The notes under the pieces were generated by a model. It was not told where the DNA came from and did no database searches. It saw only the letters and a list, made by a program, of their open reading frames with translations. From Candidatus Scatomonas merdigallinarum (GTDB lineage Bacteria > Bacillota > Clostridia > Lachnospirales > Lachnospiraceae): DNA of 39,381 nt. This document shows positions 33,168-39,381 of the stretch, one piece after another. Each line of letters begins with the position of its first letter. Within the stretch, counting starts at the first letter, position 1. Made by a program: the position numbers and the translations under genes. The stretch spans positions 1-39,381 of the forward strand of contig DVKB01000010.1 in NCBI GenBank assembly GCA_018716305.1, read 5' to 3'.

Positions 33168-34601
33168 TTACATTGTAGTTTGTGTATCCTGAAACTCGAT
33201 CATTTTGCCGGGATTCAGGATCAGCTTGTCGTCAAAGGCAAGCTTGATGGATTTGTAGAGAGCGATCATCCGCGGCCCCACAAATTCTTTTAAAAATTCC
33301 AGACGGCCGTTGCCGATGCCGTGTTCTCCGGAGAGCTGGCCTCCCAGTTCTTTGGAGAGGGCGTAGAGCTCTGTCAGGCAGGCGTGGGTGGCGCTCTTCC
33401 ATTCCTCGTCACTCATCTCCAGCCCCCGGAGCATTTCCGTATGGATGTTGCCGTCGCCGCAGTGTCCGCAGGGCTCCACCCGAATGCCGTGGGAGAGCGC
33501 GATGCGCTTGGCGGCTTTTACATACTCGGCGATGCGGGCTCTGGGAACCACCACATCGCATTCCTCCTGGGAGACGGAGTCTGCCTTCATACCCTCCAGG
33601 ATGGCTCCCCGGACAGACCAGATGGATCCGGCCCGCTCCGGCGTGTCGGCGATGAAGCAGTCAAAGGCTCCGTTGGCCAGGGCCGACTCGGCGGCGGCTT
33701 CCACGGCGCTGTCCAGTTCCTGTTTGCTGGAGGCGTCGTACATGACGATGAGCACGGCTTCTCCCTGCTGTACCGGGAACGGCTTGTTCAGGGTGCGCTC
33801 CACGATATCGATGAGCTCCCGTTCCAGAAACTCAATGGCTGTGGGCACAAAGGGCAGTTCCAGCACCTTGGGCACCATGTCGGCGCATTCCTCCAGGCTT
33901 TTGAAGGGCATCACCAGGGTGGCGGAGCAGGTGGGAGCCGGCAGAAGCTTCAGGGTCACCTGGGTCAGGATGCACAGGGTTCCCTCGGAGCCGATGACCA
34001 GATCCTTGACGGCGTAGCCGGTGGTGTTTTTGACTACATTGGATGAAAAATTCATAATGGAGCCGTCCGGCAGCACCGCCTCGATGCAGCGGACAAAGTC
34101 CCGGGTCAGACCGTAGCGGACGGCTTTCATGCCTCCCGCGTTGGTGATGACGTTGCCCCCGATGGAGGCGGTCTTCTCCCCGGGATCCGGGGGATAGAAC
34201 AGTCCCTCCGCGGCGGCGGCCGCCTGGACGTCCACCAGCAGAGCGCCGGGTTCCGCGGTAATGGTCTGATTTTTGTGGTCCACGGGGAAGATCCTGTTCA
34301 TCCGCATGACCGACAGCATGATTCCCCCGTATTTGCAGGTGGCGCCCCCGGCCAGGCCGGTGCCGGCACCCCGGCAGACCACGGGGATATTTTCTTTGTA
34401 AGCGTATGCCATAATGGCGGAGATTTCTTCTTTATTGATGACTTCCACGTAGAGCTCCGGGGGATAGCTTCCGTACTCCGGCATCTCATCGTGATAATAT
34501 TCTTTGGCGATCTCCTGGCCGGTCCATACCCGGTCGTCAGCGGTGAAAGAACGGATCCGGGCAAAGTCTTCTTCTGTCATTTTCTTATATGGATATGCCA
34601 T
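33168..34601 (-). CDS. GlcD/LctD-type FAD-linked 2-hydroxyacid dehydrogenase subunit
   Basis: 477 residues. AGGAGG precedes the ATG. Vanillyl-alcohol-oxidase-type FAD domain: VVCRGAGTGLAGGATC, EPGALLVDVQ, GEKTASIGGNVITNAGG, then the C-terminal cap with the metal ligands HCGDGNIH and GQLSGEHGIG. Family members oxidise lactate, glycolate or other 2-hydroxy acids. With EtfAB next to it this matches the LctBCD complex, where FAD passes electrons to Etf, which couples NAD+ reduction to reduced-ferredoxin oxidation. Lactate is the likeliest substrate, but the sequence does not fix it. Confidence 0.92.
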   Translation of the reverse strand: MAYPYKKMTEEDFARIRSFTADDRVWTGQEIAKEYYHDEMPEYGSYPPELYVEVINKEEISAIMAYAYKENIPVVCRGAGTGLAGGATCKYGGIMLSVMRMNRIFPVDHKNQTITAEPGALLVDVQAAAAAEGLFYPPDPGEKTASIGGNVITNAGGMKAVRYGLTRDFVRCIEAVLPDGSIMNFSSNVVKNTTGYAVKDLVIGSEGTLCILTQVTLKLLPAPTCSATLVMPFKSLEECADMVPKVLELPFVPTAIEFLERELIDIVERTLNKPFPVQQGEAVLIVMYDASSKQELDSAVEAAAESALANGAFDCFIADTPERAGSIWSVRGAILEGMKADSVSQEECDVVVPRARIAEYVKAAKRIALSHGIRVEPCGHCGDGNIHTEMLRGLEMSDEEWKSATHACLTELYALSKELGGQLSGEHGIGNGRLEFLKEFVGPRMIALYKSIKLAFDDKLILNPGKMIEFQDTQTTM

Positions 34602-34605
34602 GACC

Positions 34606-35796
34606 TCAATCCTCCTTTCGATCCCGCACCAGCTGGGTCAGCATGGGAACCACCTGATACAGGTCGTCCACGACGCAGTAGTGGGCTACGTTGAAAATCT
34701 GCGCCTCCGGGTCATTGTTGATGGCCACGATGCATTCCGAACCGGTCATGCAGGAGGTAAACTGAATGGCGCCGGATACGCCGCAGGTGATCAGCAGCTT
34801 GGGACGGACGGTCCGTCCGGACAGGCCGATCTGATGGGCGTTGTCCCCGAAACCGTTTTCCACCATGGGACGGGTGAAGGCCAGCTGGCCTCCCAGAGCT
34901 TCCGCCAGTTCCCGGCACATTTCCACATCCTTCTCGGTGCGGACGCCCCGGCCTACGGCCACCAGAATGTCTTCCTCCTCCAGGGTTTTCTGTTTCCGGA
35001 TCACTTCAGAAGAAAGAATTTTGATTCTGGAATGGACCATTTCCTCTGTCACCTGGCAGGAAACGATCTCCCCGGAGGGGTGTTCTACTCTGGAAGCCCG
35101 GTCCATGACCCGGTAGCGCACAGTGGCAAACTGAGGTCTGGAATGGGCAATCTGGATCTGGGCCATGATGTTTCCGCCGAAAGCCGGACGGATCTGGACC
35201 ATATCCGTGTTTTCCTTAATATCCAGGGTGGTGCAGTCAGCGGTCAGGCCTGTGTGGAACCGGGTGGACAGCCTGGGCGCCAGGGAGCGTCCCAGAGCAG
35301 TGGCTCCGATGAGGATGGAGCTGGGCCGCACGGCGGCGATGCAGTCCGCCACCGCGTCGGCGTAGCAGTCTGCCCGGAAGCCTTCAAAGCCCGGATGCTC
35401 ATAGACATAGACCTTGTCCGCGCCGTACGCCAGGAGTTTTTCGGCGTTTTTTCCGGTGCCGGCTCCGCCCACGATGACGCAGTTTACTTTGTAATCCACT
35501 TTGGGAGCCATTTTTCTGGCTTCCCCGATGAGTTCAAAGGCTACGGGATGGATGTCTCCCCGCTCCTGTTCTACAAAGATCAGGAAATCCTTCCAGGAGT
35601 CCTTGTCAAAGGTATCCGCCTTCTGCTCAAAGTGAATGGCCTTTTCCGGACAAATGCGGACGCAGAGGCCGCAGGCCCGGCATTTATCATTGACCGCAAT
35701 GCCCGTGTTCTCCATGGCGAGAGCGCCGAAGGGGCATTTTTCTATACATTTTCCGCAGAGAGAACATTTCTGCGGATCAAATTTCAGTAGATCCAT
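34606..35796 (-). CDS. etfA: Electron transfer flavoprotein alpha subunit with N-terminal ferredoxin domain
   Basis: 396 residues. Two [4Fe-4S] motifs at the start (CSLCGKCIEKCP, near residues 16-27, and CRACGLCVRICP, near 39-50), then the EtfA N-domain, linker, and the conserved FAD domain: VAVGRGVRTEKD, GLSGRTVRPKLLI, CGVSGAIQF, SECIVAINNDPEAQIFN. This is the LctC arrangement of bifurcating Etf, where the ferredoxin domain links to soluble ferredoxin. Gap of 4 bases to the dehydrogenase gene and 12 to etfB. Confidence 0.94.
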   Translation of the reverse strand: MDLLKFDPQKCSLCGKCIEKCPFGALAMENTGIAVNDKCRACGLCVRICPEKAIHFEQKADTFDKDSWKDFLIFVEQERGDIHPVAFELIGEARKMAPKVDYKVNCVIVGGAGTGKNAEKLLAYGADKVYVYEHPGFEGFRADCYADAVADCIAAVRPSSILIGATALGRSLAPRLSTRFHTGLTADCTTLDIKENTDMVQIRPAFGGNIMAQIQIAHSRPQFATVRYRVMDRASRVEHPSGEIVSCQVTEEMVHSRIKILSSEVIRKQKTLEEEDILVAVGRGVRTEKDVEMCRELAEALGGQLAFTRPMVENGFGDNAHQIGLSGRTVRPKLLITCGVSGAIQFTSCMTGSECIVAINNDPEAQIFNVAHYCVVDDLYQVVPMLTQLVRDRKED

Positions 35797-35808
35797 CTGT
35801 TTCCCCTC

Positions 35809-36597
35809 CTAAATGATCTTCTTTCCTGTAAGAATAGAAAAGAGTTCTTCCGTTTTCTCCCGGGCCGAACCCTTAAGGTATACCTGCTTTTCCGCAGGCT
35901 CCGGAGAAAACATCCGCTCCACAGAGGTGGGGGAGCCGATGAGGCCGTAGCGGGTCATGTTCTGATCCGGCAGATCCTCAAAGCTCAGGAATTTTACCGG
36001 CCGGTTGGCTGTGCCGCGCTTCAGCAGATAGGAAGGCAGACGGGGAACACAGCTGTCCTTGTCTACCGTGATGAGACAGGGATAGGGGATTTCCGATACC
36101 TGTGTGACGCTGGCCAGATCCTGGCGGACAGTGATCGACTTTTGATCTGCTTTGACGATCTCCGCCACCCAGGCCGCGTGGGGGATCCCCAGATGCTCGG
36201 CGATGGCGGGCCCTACCTGGGCGGTGTCTCCGTCGGTGGTCTGGCGTCCGCAGATGATGAGATCTGCCCCGCCCAGGACCTGGATTCCCTGCATCAGGGT
36301 GTAGGAGGTGGCCAGCACATCGGCGCCGGCAAACTTCCGGTCGGAGAGGATCACCGCCTCATCCGCCCCGCAGGCATAAGCATCCCGCATCATTTCCTCT
36401 GCCTGGGGCGGTCCCATGGTCAGCACCGTCACGGTGCCGCCCAAGGATTCCCTGAGGCGCAGGGCTGTTTCCAGGGCGAAGAGATCATAGGGATTGGTGC
36501 GGTTCCCGCCGGACAGACGCTTCATGGCCCCGGTTTCCGGGTCGATCTCCACGTTGGTCCCGGCAGGGACCTGTTTCATGCATACAATGATTTTCAT
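35809..36597 (-). CDS. etfB: Electron transfer flavoprotein beta subunit
   Basis: 262 residues. MKIIVCMKQVPAGTNVEID and the DLFALETALRLRE segment are the Etf-beta start, and CGRQTTDGDTAQVGP the nucleotide-binding loop that holds the bifurcating FAD in Etf of this class. Forms the dimer with EtfA. First gene of the operon. AAGGA lies about 11 bases before the ATG. Confidence 0.94.
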   Translation of the reverse strand: MKIIVCMKQVPAGTNVEIDPETGAMKRLSGGNRTNPYDLFALETALRLRESLGGTVTVLTMGPPQAEEMMRDAYACGADEAVILSDRKFAGADVLATSYTLMQGIQVLGGADLIICGRQTTDGDTAQVGPAIAEHLGIPHAAWVAEIVKADQKSITVRQDLASVTQVSEIPYPCLITVDKDSCVPRLPSYLLKRGTANRPVKFLSFEDLPDQNMTRYGLIGSPTSVERMFSPEPAEKQVYLKGSAREKTEELFSILTGKKII

Positions 36598-36662
36598 GGT
36601 CTTCTGGTTCCTTTGTGTAAAATTTGCGCTTTTCCGCTTTAATCGGATAAAACATTAGGTAT

Positions 36663-36691
36663 AATATAACATTTTCCTGAAGAAATGTCGA
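36663..36691 (-). promoter_or_regulatory. Promoter of the Etf/2-hydroxyacid dehydrogenase operon
   Basis: On the - strand TCGACA (36686-36691), 17-base spacer, TATATT (36663-36668), each 5 of 6 to consensus. Leader of about 60 bases. Confidence 0.65.
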
Positions 36692-36800
36692 GAAATTTAT
36701 GAAAATATACAGGAATTTATACAATATCGAAGTTGAAAAATTCTATCATCGCTTGATGGGATAATATGATATTATCAGAGTCCGATGGATCTGCTTTTTC

Positions 36801-37149
36801 ATGGGTGATTTCGGGAAACTCCTGTATTTCCGACCGAAGCCCTTGATCAAAGAGGTTCATTCCTGCGAGCTATCGCAGATTGTGTACAGAGGAGAGGAGA
36901 TCACGGACAAAACAGTGTATGAAGATGTTTTGCAGGTATTAAGCCGCTATAAAAGCAGGGCATCCTTAAAAACCGTGCATTCTTATCCCACAGAAAATCT
37001 GGTAGTGGAAATAAACGGCAATGACAACAGAAAGCCCTTTCATAATAGTTCTGGGTGAAACTGATTTTAAATATGAACATGCCGGAGGTTTCCCGCGGAA
37101 AATTATGGATGGAGAAGATTTATTGGATGAAATAGAAAAAATCCTTTAG
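36801..37149 (+). pseudogene. Small gene broken by a probable single-base frameshift
   Basis: Frame 1 runs from ATG 36801 (MGDFGKLLYFRPKPLIKEVH) to a stop at 37058. From ATG 37021 a second frame continues to TAG 37149 (MTTESPFIIVLGETDFKYEH...DEIEKIL). The two join sensibly if one base near 37020 is removed: VVEING then MTTESPFIIVLG, giving about 115 residues. Neither start has a good ribosome binding site. Not recognised; could be two unrelated short frames. Confidence 0.45.
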
Positions 37150-37164
37150 GTTTCTAATTAACAG

Positions 37165-37183
37165 AAGGGATAAACTGTACCCT
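37165..37183 (+). repeat. Left inverted repeat of the IS remnant
   Basis: 19 bases, exact inverse of 37767-37785. Confidence 0.75.
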
Positions 37184-37229
37184 AATAGTAAGACACAGAA
37201 AAAGAGGCTGTGTTGAACTATTAGGGTAC
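37177..37229 (+). terminator. Hairpin just inside the left IS end
   Basis: GTACCCTAATAGT (37177-37189) pairs perfectly with 37217-37229, with an inner ACACAG/CTGTGT stem, followed by TTTT. It can stop transcription entering the element from outside, a common protection in insertion sequences. It shares bases with the left inverted repeat. Confidence 0.6.
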
Positions 37230-37265
37230 TTTTGCTATATTTAAGAAAAAATGGAGGAAGTGTAT

Positions 37266-37379
37266 ATGGGAGGGAAAAGGGTAACACCAGCTCATAGAAA
37301 CAGAGATTTTACAAAAGAAGAAATTGAGATATTATCTTTAAATCCTAATGTTAAAAATGTTTCTGCTATCACGTCCTGA
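37266..37379 (+). pseudogene. Transposase orfA N-terminal fragment
   Basis: 37 residues from ATG 37266 with GGAGG 37253-37257 at good spacing. MGGKRVTPAHRNRDFTKEEI and ILSLNPNVKNVSAIT resemble the start of IS3-family HTH orfA proteins (F-T-x-E-E-x-x-L-S-x-N-P-x-V). The frame breaks off at a stop at 37377 where the sequence changes character. Confidence 0.55.
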
Positions 37380-37410
37380 CAGTGATGAAGGACCATCAGG
37401 AAGATACGGA

Positions 37411-37596
37411 TTACCGTTTTATGGAAGACCTGCTTCCATGGTCTGAGCAGCTGTCGGAGCAAAACAAAAACAACAAATGTGTAAACCGACCGCCGGAAAC
37501 GGCGGTCAAAAAAATACGCGGGTACTTATGATTTACCGTGTACCATTGATCACCCAGCGACCACGAACTGATGGTAATAGGATTGTTTTTAGACAT
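37411..37596 (-). CDS. Possible small gene inside the IS remnant
   Basis: 61 residues from ATG 37596, which has GGAGG about 6 bases upstream: MSKNNPITISSWSLGDQWYT, continuing with NHKYPRIFLTAVSGGRF. A perfect hairpin (GACCGCCG with CGGCGGTC, about 37488-37507) lies inside the coding part. The strong ribosome binding site favours a gene or a gene start moved in from elsewhere; the sequence is not recognised and may not be translated. Confidence 0.3.
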   Translation of the reverse strand: MSKNNPITISSWSLGDQWYTVNHKYPRIFLTAVSGGRFTHLLFLFCSDSCSDHGSRSSIKR

Positions 37597-37766
37597 GTTT
37601 TTCCTCCACAATCTGCTCAAGTTTTATATTACTTTATTGGAACTTCCATGCTTTGATAGAAACGAGACAAAGCAAAAATGCTGATCTAATAACTGGTAAA
37701 AAGCCATACTAAAAGGCATCGAAACATAAGTATGAATCAACGCCTTCTTTTTATTGCCCTTGACAA

Positions 37767-37785
37767 AGGGTACAGTTTATCCCTT
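37767..37785 (-). repeat. Right inverted repeat of the IS remnant
   Basis: 19 bases, exact inverse of 37165-37183. It lies 9 bases from the ATPase stop codon. Confidence 0.75.
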
Positions 37786-37793
37786 TCTTACGG

Positions 37794-39119
37794 CTACAAT
37801 GCCAGCCCGATCAAACGATCTGTTTGATCCGCCATAAATAGCGGGATGTTCAGTATATCGTCATCCAACCTCAAATTATTCAGTGAGAACCGGACACGGA
37901 GTTTGACCTGATCTGGAAATAACTCTTTGAATTTTCTGAGACTTTTGCTGCCGGTGTTGGTTTCGGATTTGACCTCCACAGGAAAAATATCGTTTTCCCG
38001 CTGGATCAGGAAATCCACCTCATAGGGAGGGTTTGTCTGCGTCCAGTACCTGGGAGTTACTTCAAACTGTGTGATTAAAGTCTGAAGCACAAAATTTTCA
38101 GTTAATGCCCCCTTGAATTCGGTAAATAACCGATTCCCTTCGCCAAAGGCAGTGGGTGCCAGCTGCGCCAGCCGGCGGAGCAGTCCCACATCTGCCAGAT
38201 AAATCTTAAAGGCAGAGAGGTCGTCATAAGCAGCCATGGGCAGGCCGGGAGCAGTACTGCGGTAGATTTTATGCACCAGCCGGGCATCCACCAGCCACTG
38301 CAAAGCATCCTCATATTCACGGGCCCGTGCCCCTTCTTTCACTACCTTGTAAATAAACTTTTTATTTTCCCTGGCCAGTTGGGACGGTATGGACTTCCAG
38401 ATCATGGAAATCTTGGGGAATTCGCTGATTTTGGGATGCTTGGCAAAGTCACGCTCATAAGCACCAAGAATCTCGGATAAGGCTTCCTGCATGGCCTCCA
38501 CATCCCGTGCCTCCGTCCACATCTTGACGGATTCCGGCATGCCTCCTGTTACATAGTACATTTTCAACTTTTCATACAGAGGATTAAAGAAGGCATCGGG
38601 GAGCGGCTCGATCGTGTTTACAGTTTCCAGATAGTTTGCCAGGTTCCCATCTCCGTTGGCCAGTAGAAATTCTGTAAAGGTCATAGGGTCGATCTGCATG
38701 AAGTTGACTTTACCCACAGGAAAAGAAGAAGGTTTTGCCAGGGCAATACCCAGGAGAGAACCGGCGCAGGCAATGTGATACTGCGGTGCGTTCTCACAGA
38801 AATACTTCAAGGAGTTGATGACCTTAGGGCAGTCCTGTACCTCGTCAAAAATAACGAGGGTCTTTTCCGGCAGGATCTTCTGACCGCTTGCCAGCATCAG
38901 ATTCTGCAAAATCCGGTCGATATCTTTTGTGGTTTCAAAAAATTGCTTGTACTCTTCGTTTTCATCAAAGTTGAAATAAGCAGTGTTTTCGTAGCAGCGC
39001 TTGCCGAATTCTTTCAGAATCCAGGTTTTTCCCACCTGTCGCACGCCTTTCAAAATCAAAGGTTTACGATAGGGAGAATTCTTCCAGCGCAGCAGTTTCT
39101 TCAAAATCAATCGTTCCAT
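37794..39119 (-). CDS. AAA-type ATPase with DUF4143 domain
   Basis: 441 residues. Walker A GVRQVGKTWILKEF (near residues 25-38), Walker B LVIFDEVQDCP, sensor AGSLLGIAL, the linker YYVTGGMPESV and the C-terminal DUF4143 nuclease-like region (FVLQTLI, PPYEVDFLIQRENDIFPVEVKSE, matching a D-x16-E-V-K pattern). The family (AAA_14 plus DUF4143) is common in bacteria and archaea and of unknown biological role. Intact in length. Its 3' end nearly touches the IS remnant. Confidence 0.92.
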   Translation of the reverse strand: MERLILKKLLRWKNSPYRKPLILKGVRQVGKTWILKEFGKRCYENTAYFNFDENEEYKQFFETTKDIDRILQNLMLASGQKILPEKTLVIFDEVQDCPKVINSLKYFCENAPQYHIACAGSLLGIALAKPSSFPVGKVNFMQIDPMTFTEFLLANGDGNLANYLETVNTIEPLPDAFFNPLYEKLKMYYVTGGMPESVKMWTEARDVEAMQEALSEILGAYERDFAKHPKISEFPKISMIWKSIPSQLARENKKFIYKVVKEGARAREYEDALQWLVDARLVHKIYRSTAPGLPMAAYDDLSAFKIYLADVGLLRRLAQLAPTAFGEGNRLFTEFKGALTENFVLQTLITQFEVTPRYWTQTNPPYEVDFLIQRENDIFPVEVKSETNTGSKSLRKFKELFPDQVKLRVRFSLNNLRLDDDILNIPLFMADQTDRLIGLAL

Positions 39120-39173
39120 ATATACACCCCATCACGCGAATATAATAGATTCTGTGTTATTTATCACATTTTT

Positions 39174-39202
39174 ATTATATGCAGAGACGATAAAAAACAC
39201 AA
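39174..39202 (-). promoter_or_regulatory. Promoter of the AAA/DUF4143 ATPase gene
   Basis: On the - strand TTGTGT (39197-39202), 17-base spacer, perfect TATAAT (39174-39179). Leader of about 45 bases. Confidence 0.55.
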
Positions 39203-39260
39203 GGGGAATCACGAAATTATATATATTTAAAGGTAGTATAATCACATAATTATGATGCCA

Positions 39261-39366
39261 GGGTCAAAAGGCCTAAACCCACATGAGCTTGCTCATAAGT
39301 GGGATTAAGGCCTTGGGACCCGCCCTAATATGAGCATAAAAGTGGGATGCATATCCCACGATATGC
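39261..39366. repeat. Structured palindromic element at the right edge
   Basis: A first long hairpin (39261-39321) with stacked stems: GGGTC with GACCC, AAGGCCT (39268-39274) with AGGCCTT (39308-39314), CCCAC with GTGGG, ATGAGC (39283-39288) with GCTCAT (39291-39296). A second hairpin GTGGGAT (39342-39348) with ATCCCAC (39353-39359). An overlapping alternative pairs GCATATC (39349-39355) with GATATGC (39360-39366). No gene is seen; the element may continue beyond the window. Confidence 0.6.
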
Positions 39367-39381
39367 GAATATTGGGTAGGA

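Larger units (their letters stand above)
37165..37785. mobile_element. Insertion-sequence remnant with intact 19-bp inverted ends
   Basis: AAGGGATAAACTGTACCCT at 37165-37183 is exactly inverted at 37767-37785. Inside are a transposase-orfA fragment at 37266-37379 and then foreign-looking sequence, so the transposase gene has been deleted or replaced. Length 621 bases. The right end is 9 bases from the stop of the ATPase gene. The family is not certain; the fragment resembles HTH orfA proteins of IS3 type. Confidence 0.65.

Noticed and set aside
34504-35790. Open frame of 428 codons opposite etfA
   Set aside because: Shadow of etfA, which has intact ferredoxin and FAD motifs.
1-39381. CRISPR array, tRNA, rRNA or prophage
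   Set aside because: No regularly spaced direct repeats, no cloverleaf or rRNA-like sequence, and no phage structural or integrase gene found by reading.

Overview
The window reads as chromosomal DNA from a spore-forming, Gram-positive member of the Clostridia, most likely a gut Lachnospiraceae relative. This is inferred from gene content: AddAB instead of RecBCD, an alpha/beta-type small acid-soluble spore protein, a ferredoxin-EtfA/EtfB/GlcD lactate-type dehydrogenase set, BspA-like surface proteins, sigma-A promoters with 17-base spacers and strong AGGAGG ribosome binding sites. I see no rRNA, tRNA or CRISPR array. The species cannot be named from the sequence alone.

Region 1 (1-7822, + strand) is one tight run of seven exported or membrane-anchored proteins. 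It starts with the 3' part of a large BspA-type leucine-rich-repeat protein ending in a dockerin-like module. Next comes a secreted protein with a cohesin-like domain fused to a second domain (called X here). Two stand-alone X-domain secreted proteins, two related single-pass membrane proteins and a protein with an LPXTG-like tail complete the run. This is the best candidate for an undescribed cell-surface assembly.

Region 2 (7936-28213) is ordinary, visibly more GC-rich chromosome. It holds a flavoprotein/MATE pair on the - strand and a divergent operon of a methyltransferase, Hsp33, NAD synthase and a FliB-like CxxC protein. A Uma2 protein, a small FMN-binding-like membrane protein, addB-addA, a spore protein gene with a hairpin leader, a VanZ-like protein, an aminotransferase, a 2-hydroxyacid dehydrogenase, a DUF6512-like membrane protein and a lipoprotein follow.

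Region 3 (28340-31712, - strand) is AT-rich and looks acquired. A BlaI-type repressor and a BlaR1/MecR1-type M56 membrane protease without a penicillin-binding sensor domain precede small secreted proteins, an exported 265-residue protein and an unlisted 47-residue two-helix membrane peptide. No beta-lactamase is present. Hairpins bound the block on both sides.

Region 4 (31974-36691, - strand) is an operon for an electron-confurcating 2-hydroxyacid (probably lactate) dehydrogenase: etfB, ferredoxin-fused etfA, GlcD-type FAD subunit, then a YkvI-family membrane protein that may be the transporter.

Region 5 (36741-39381) is degraded accessory DNA: a frameshifted small gene, an insertion-sequence remnant with intact 19-bp inverted ends but a gutted interior, an AAA/DUF4143 ATPase, and a structured palindromic element at the right edge.
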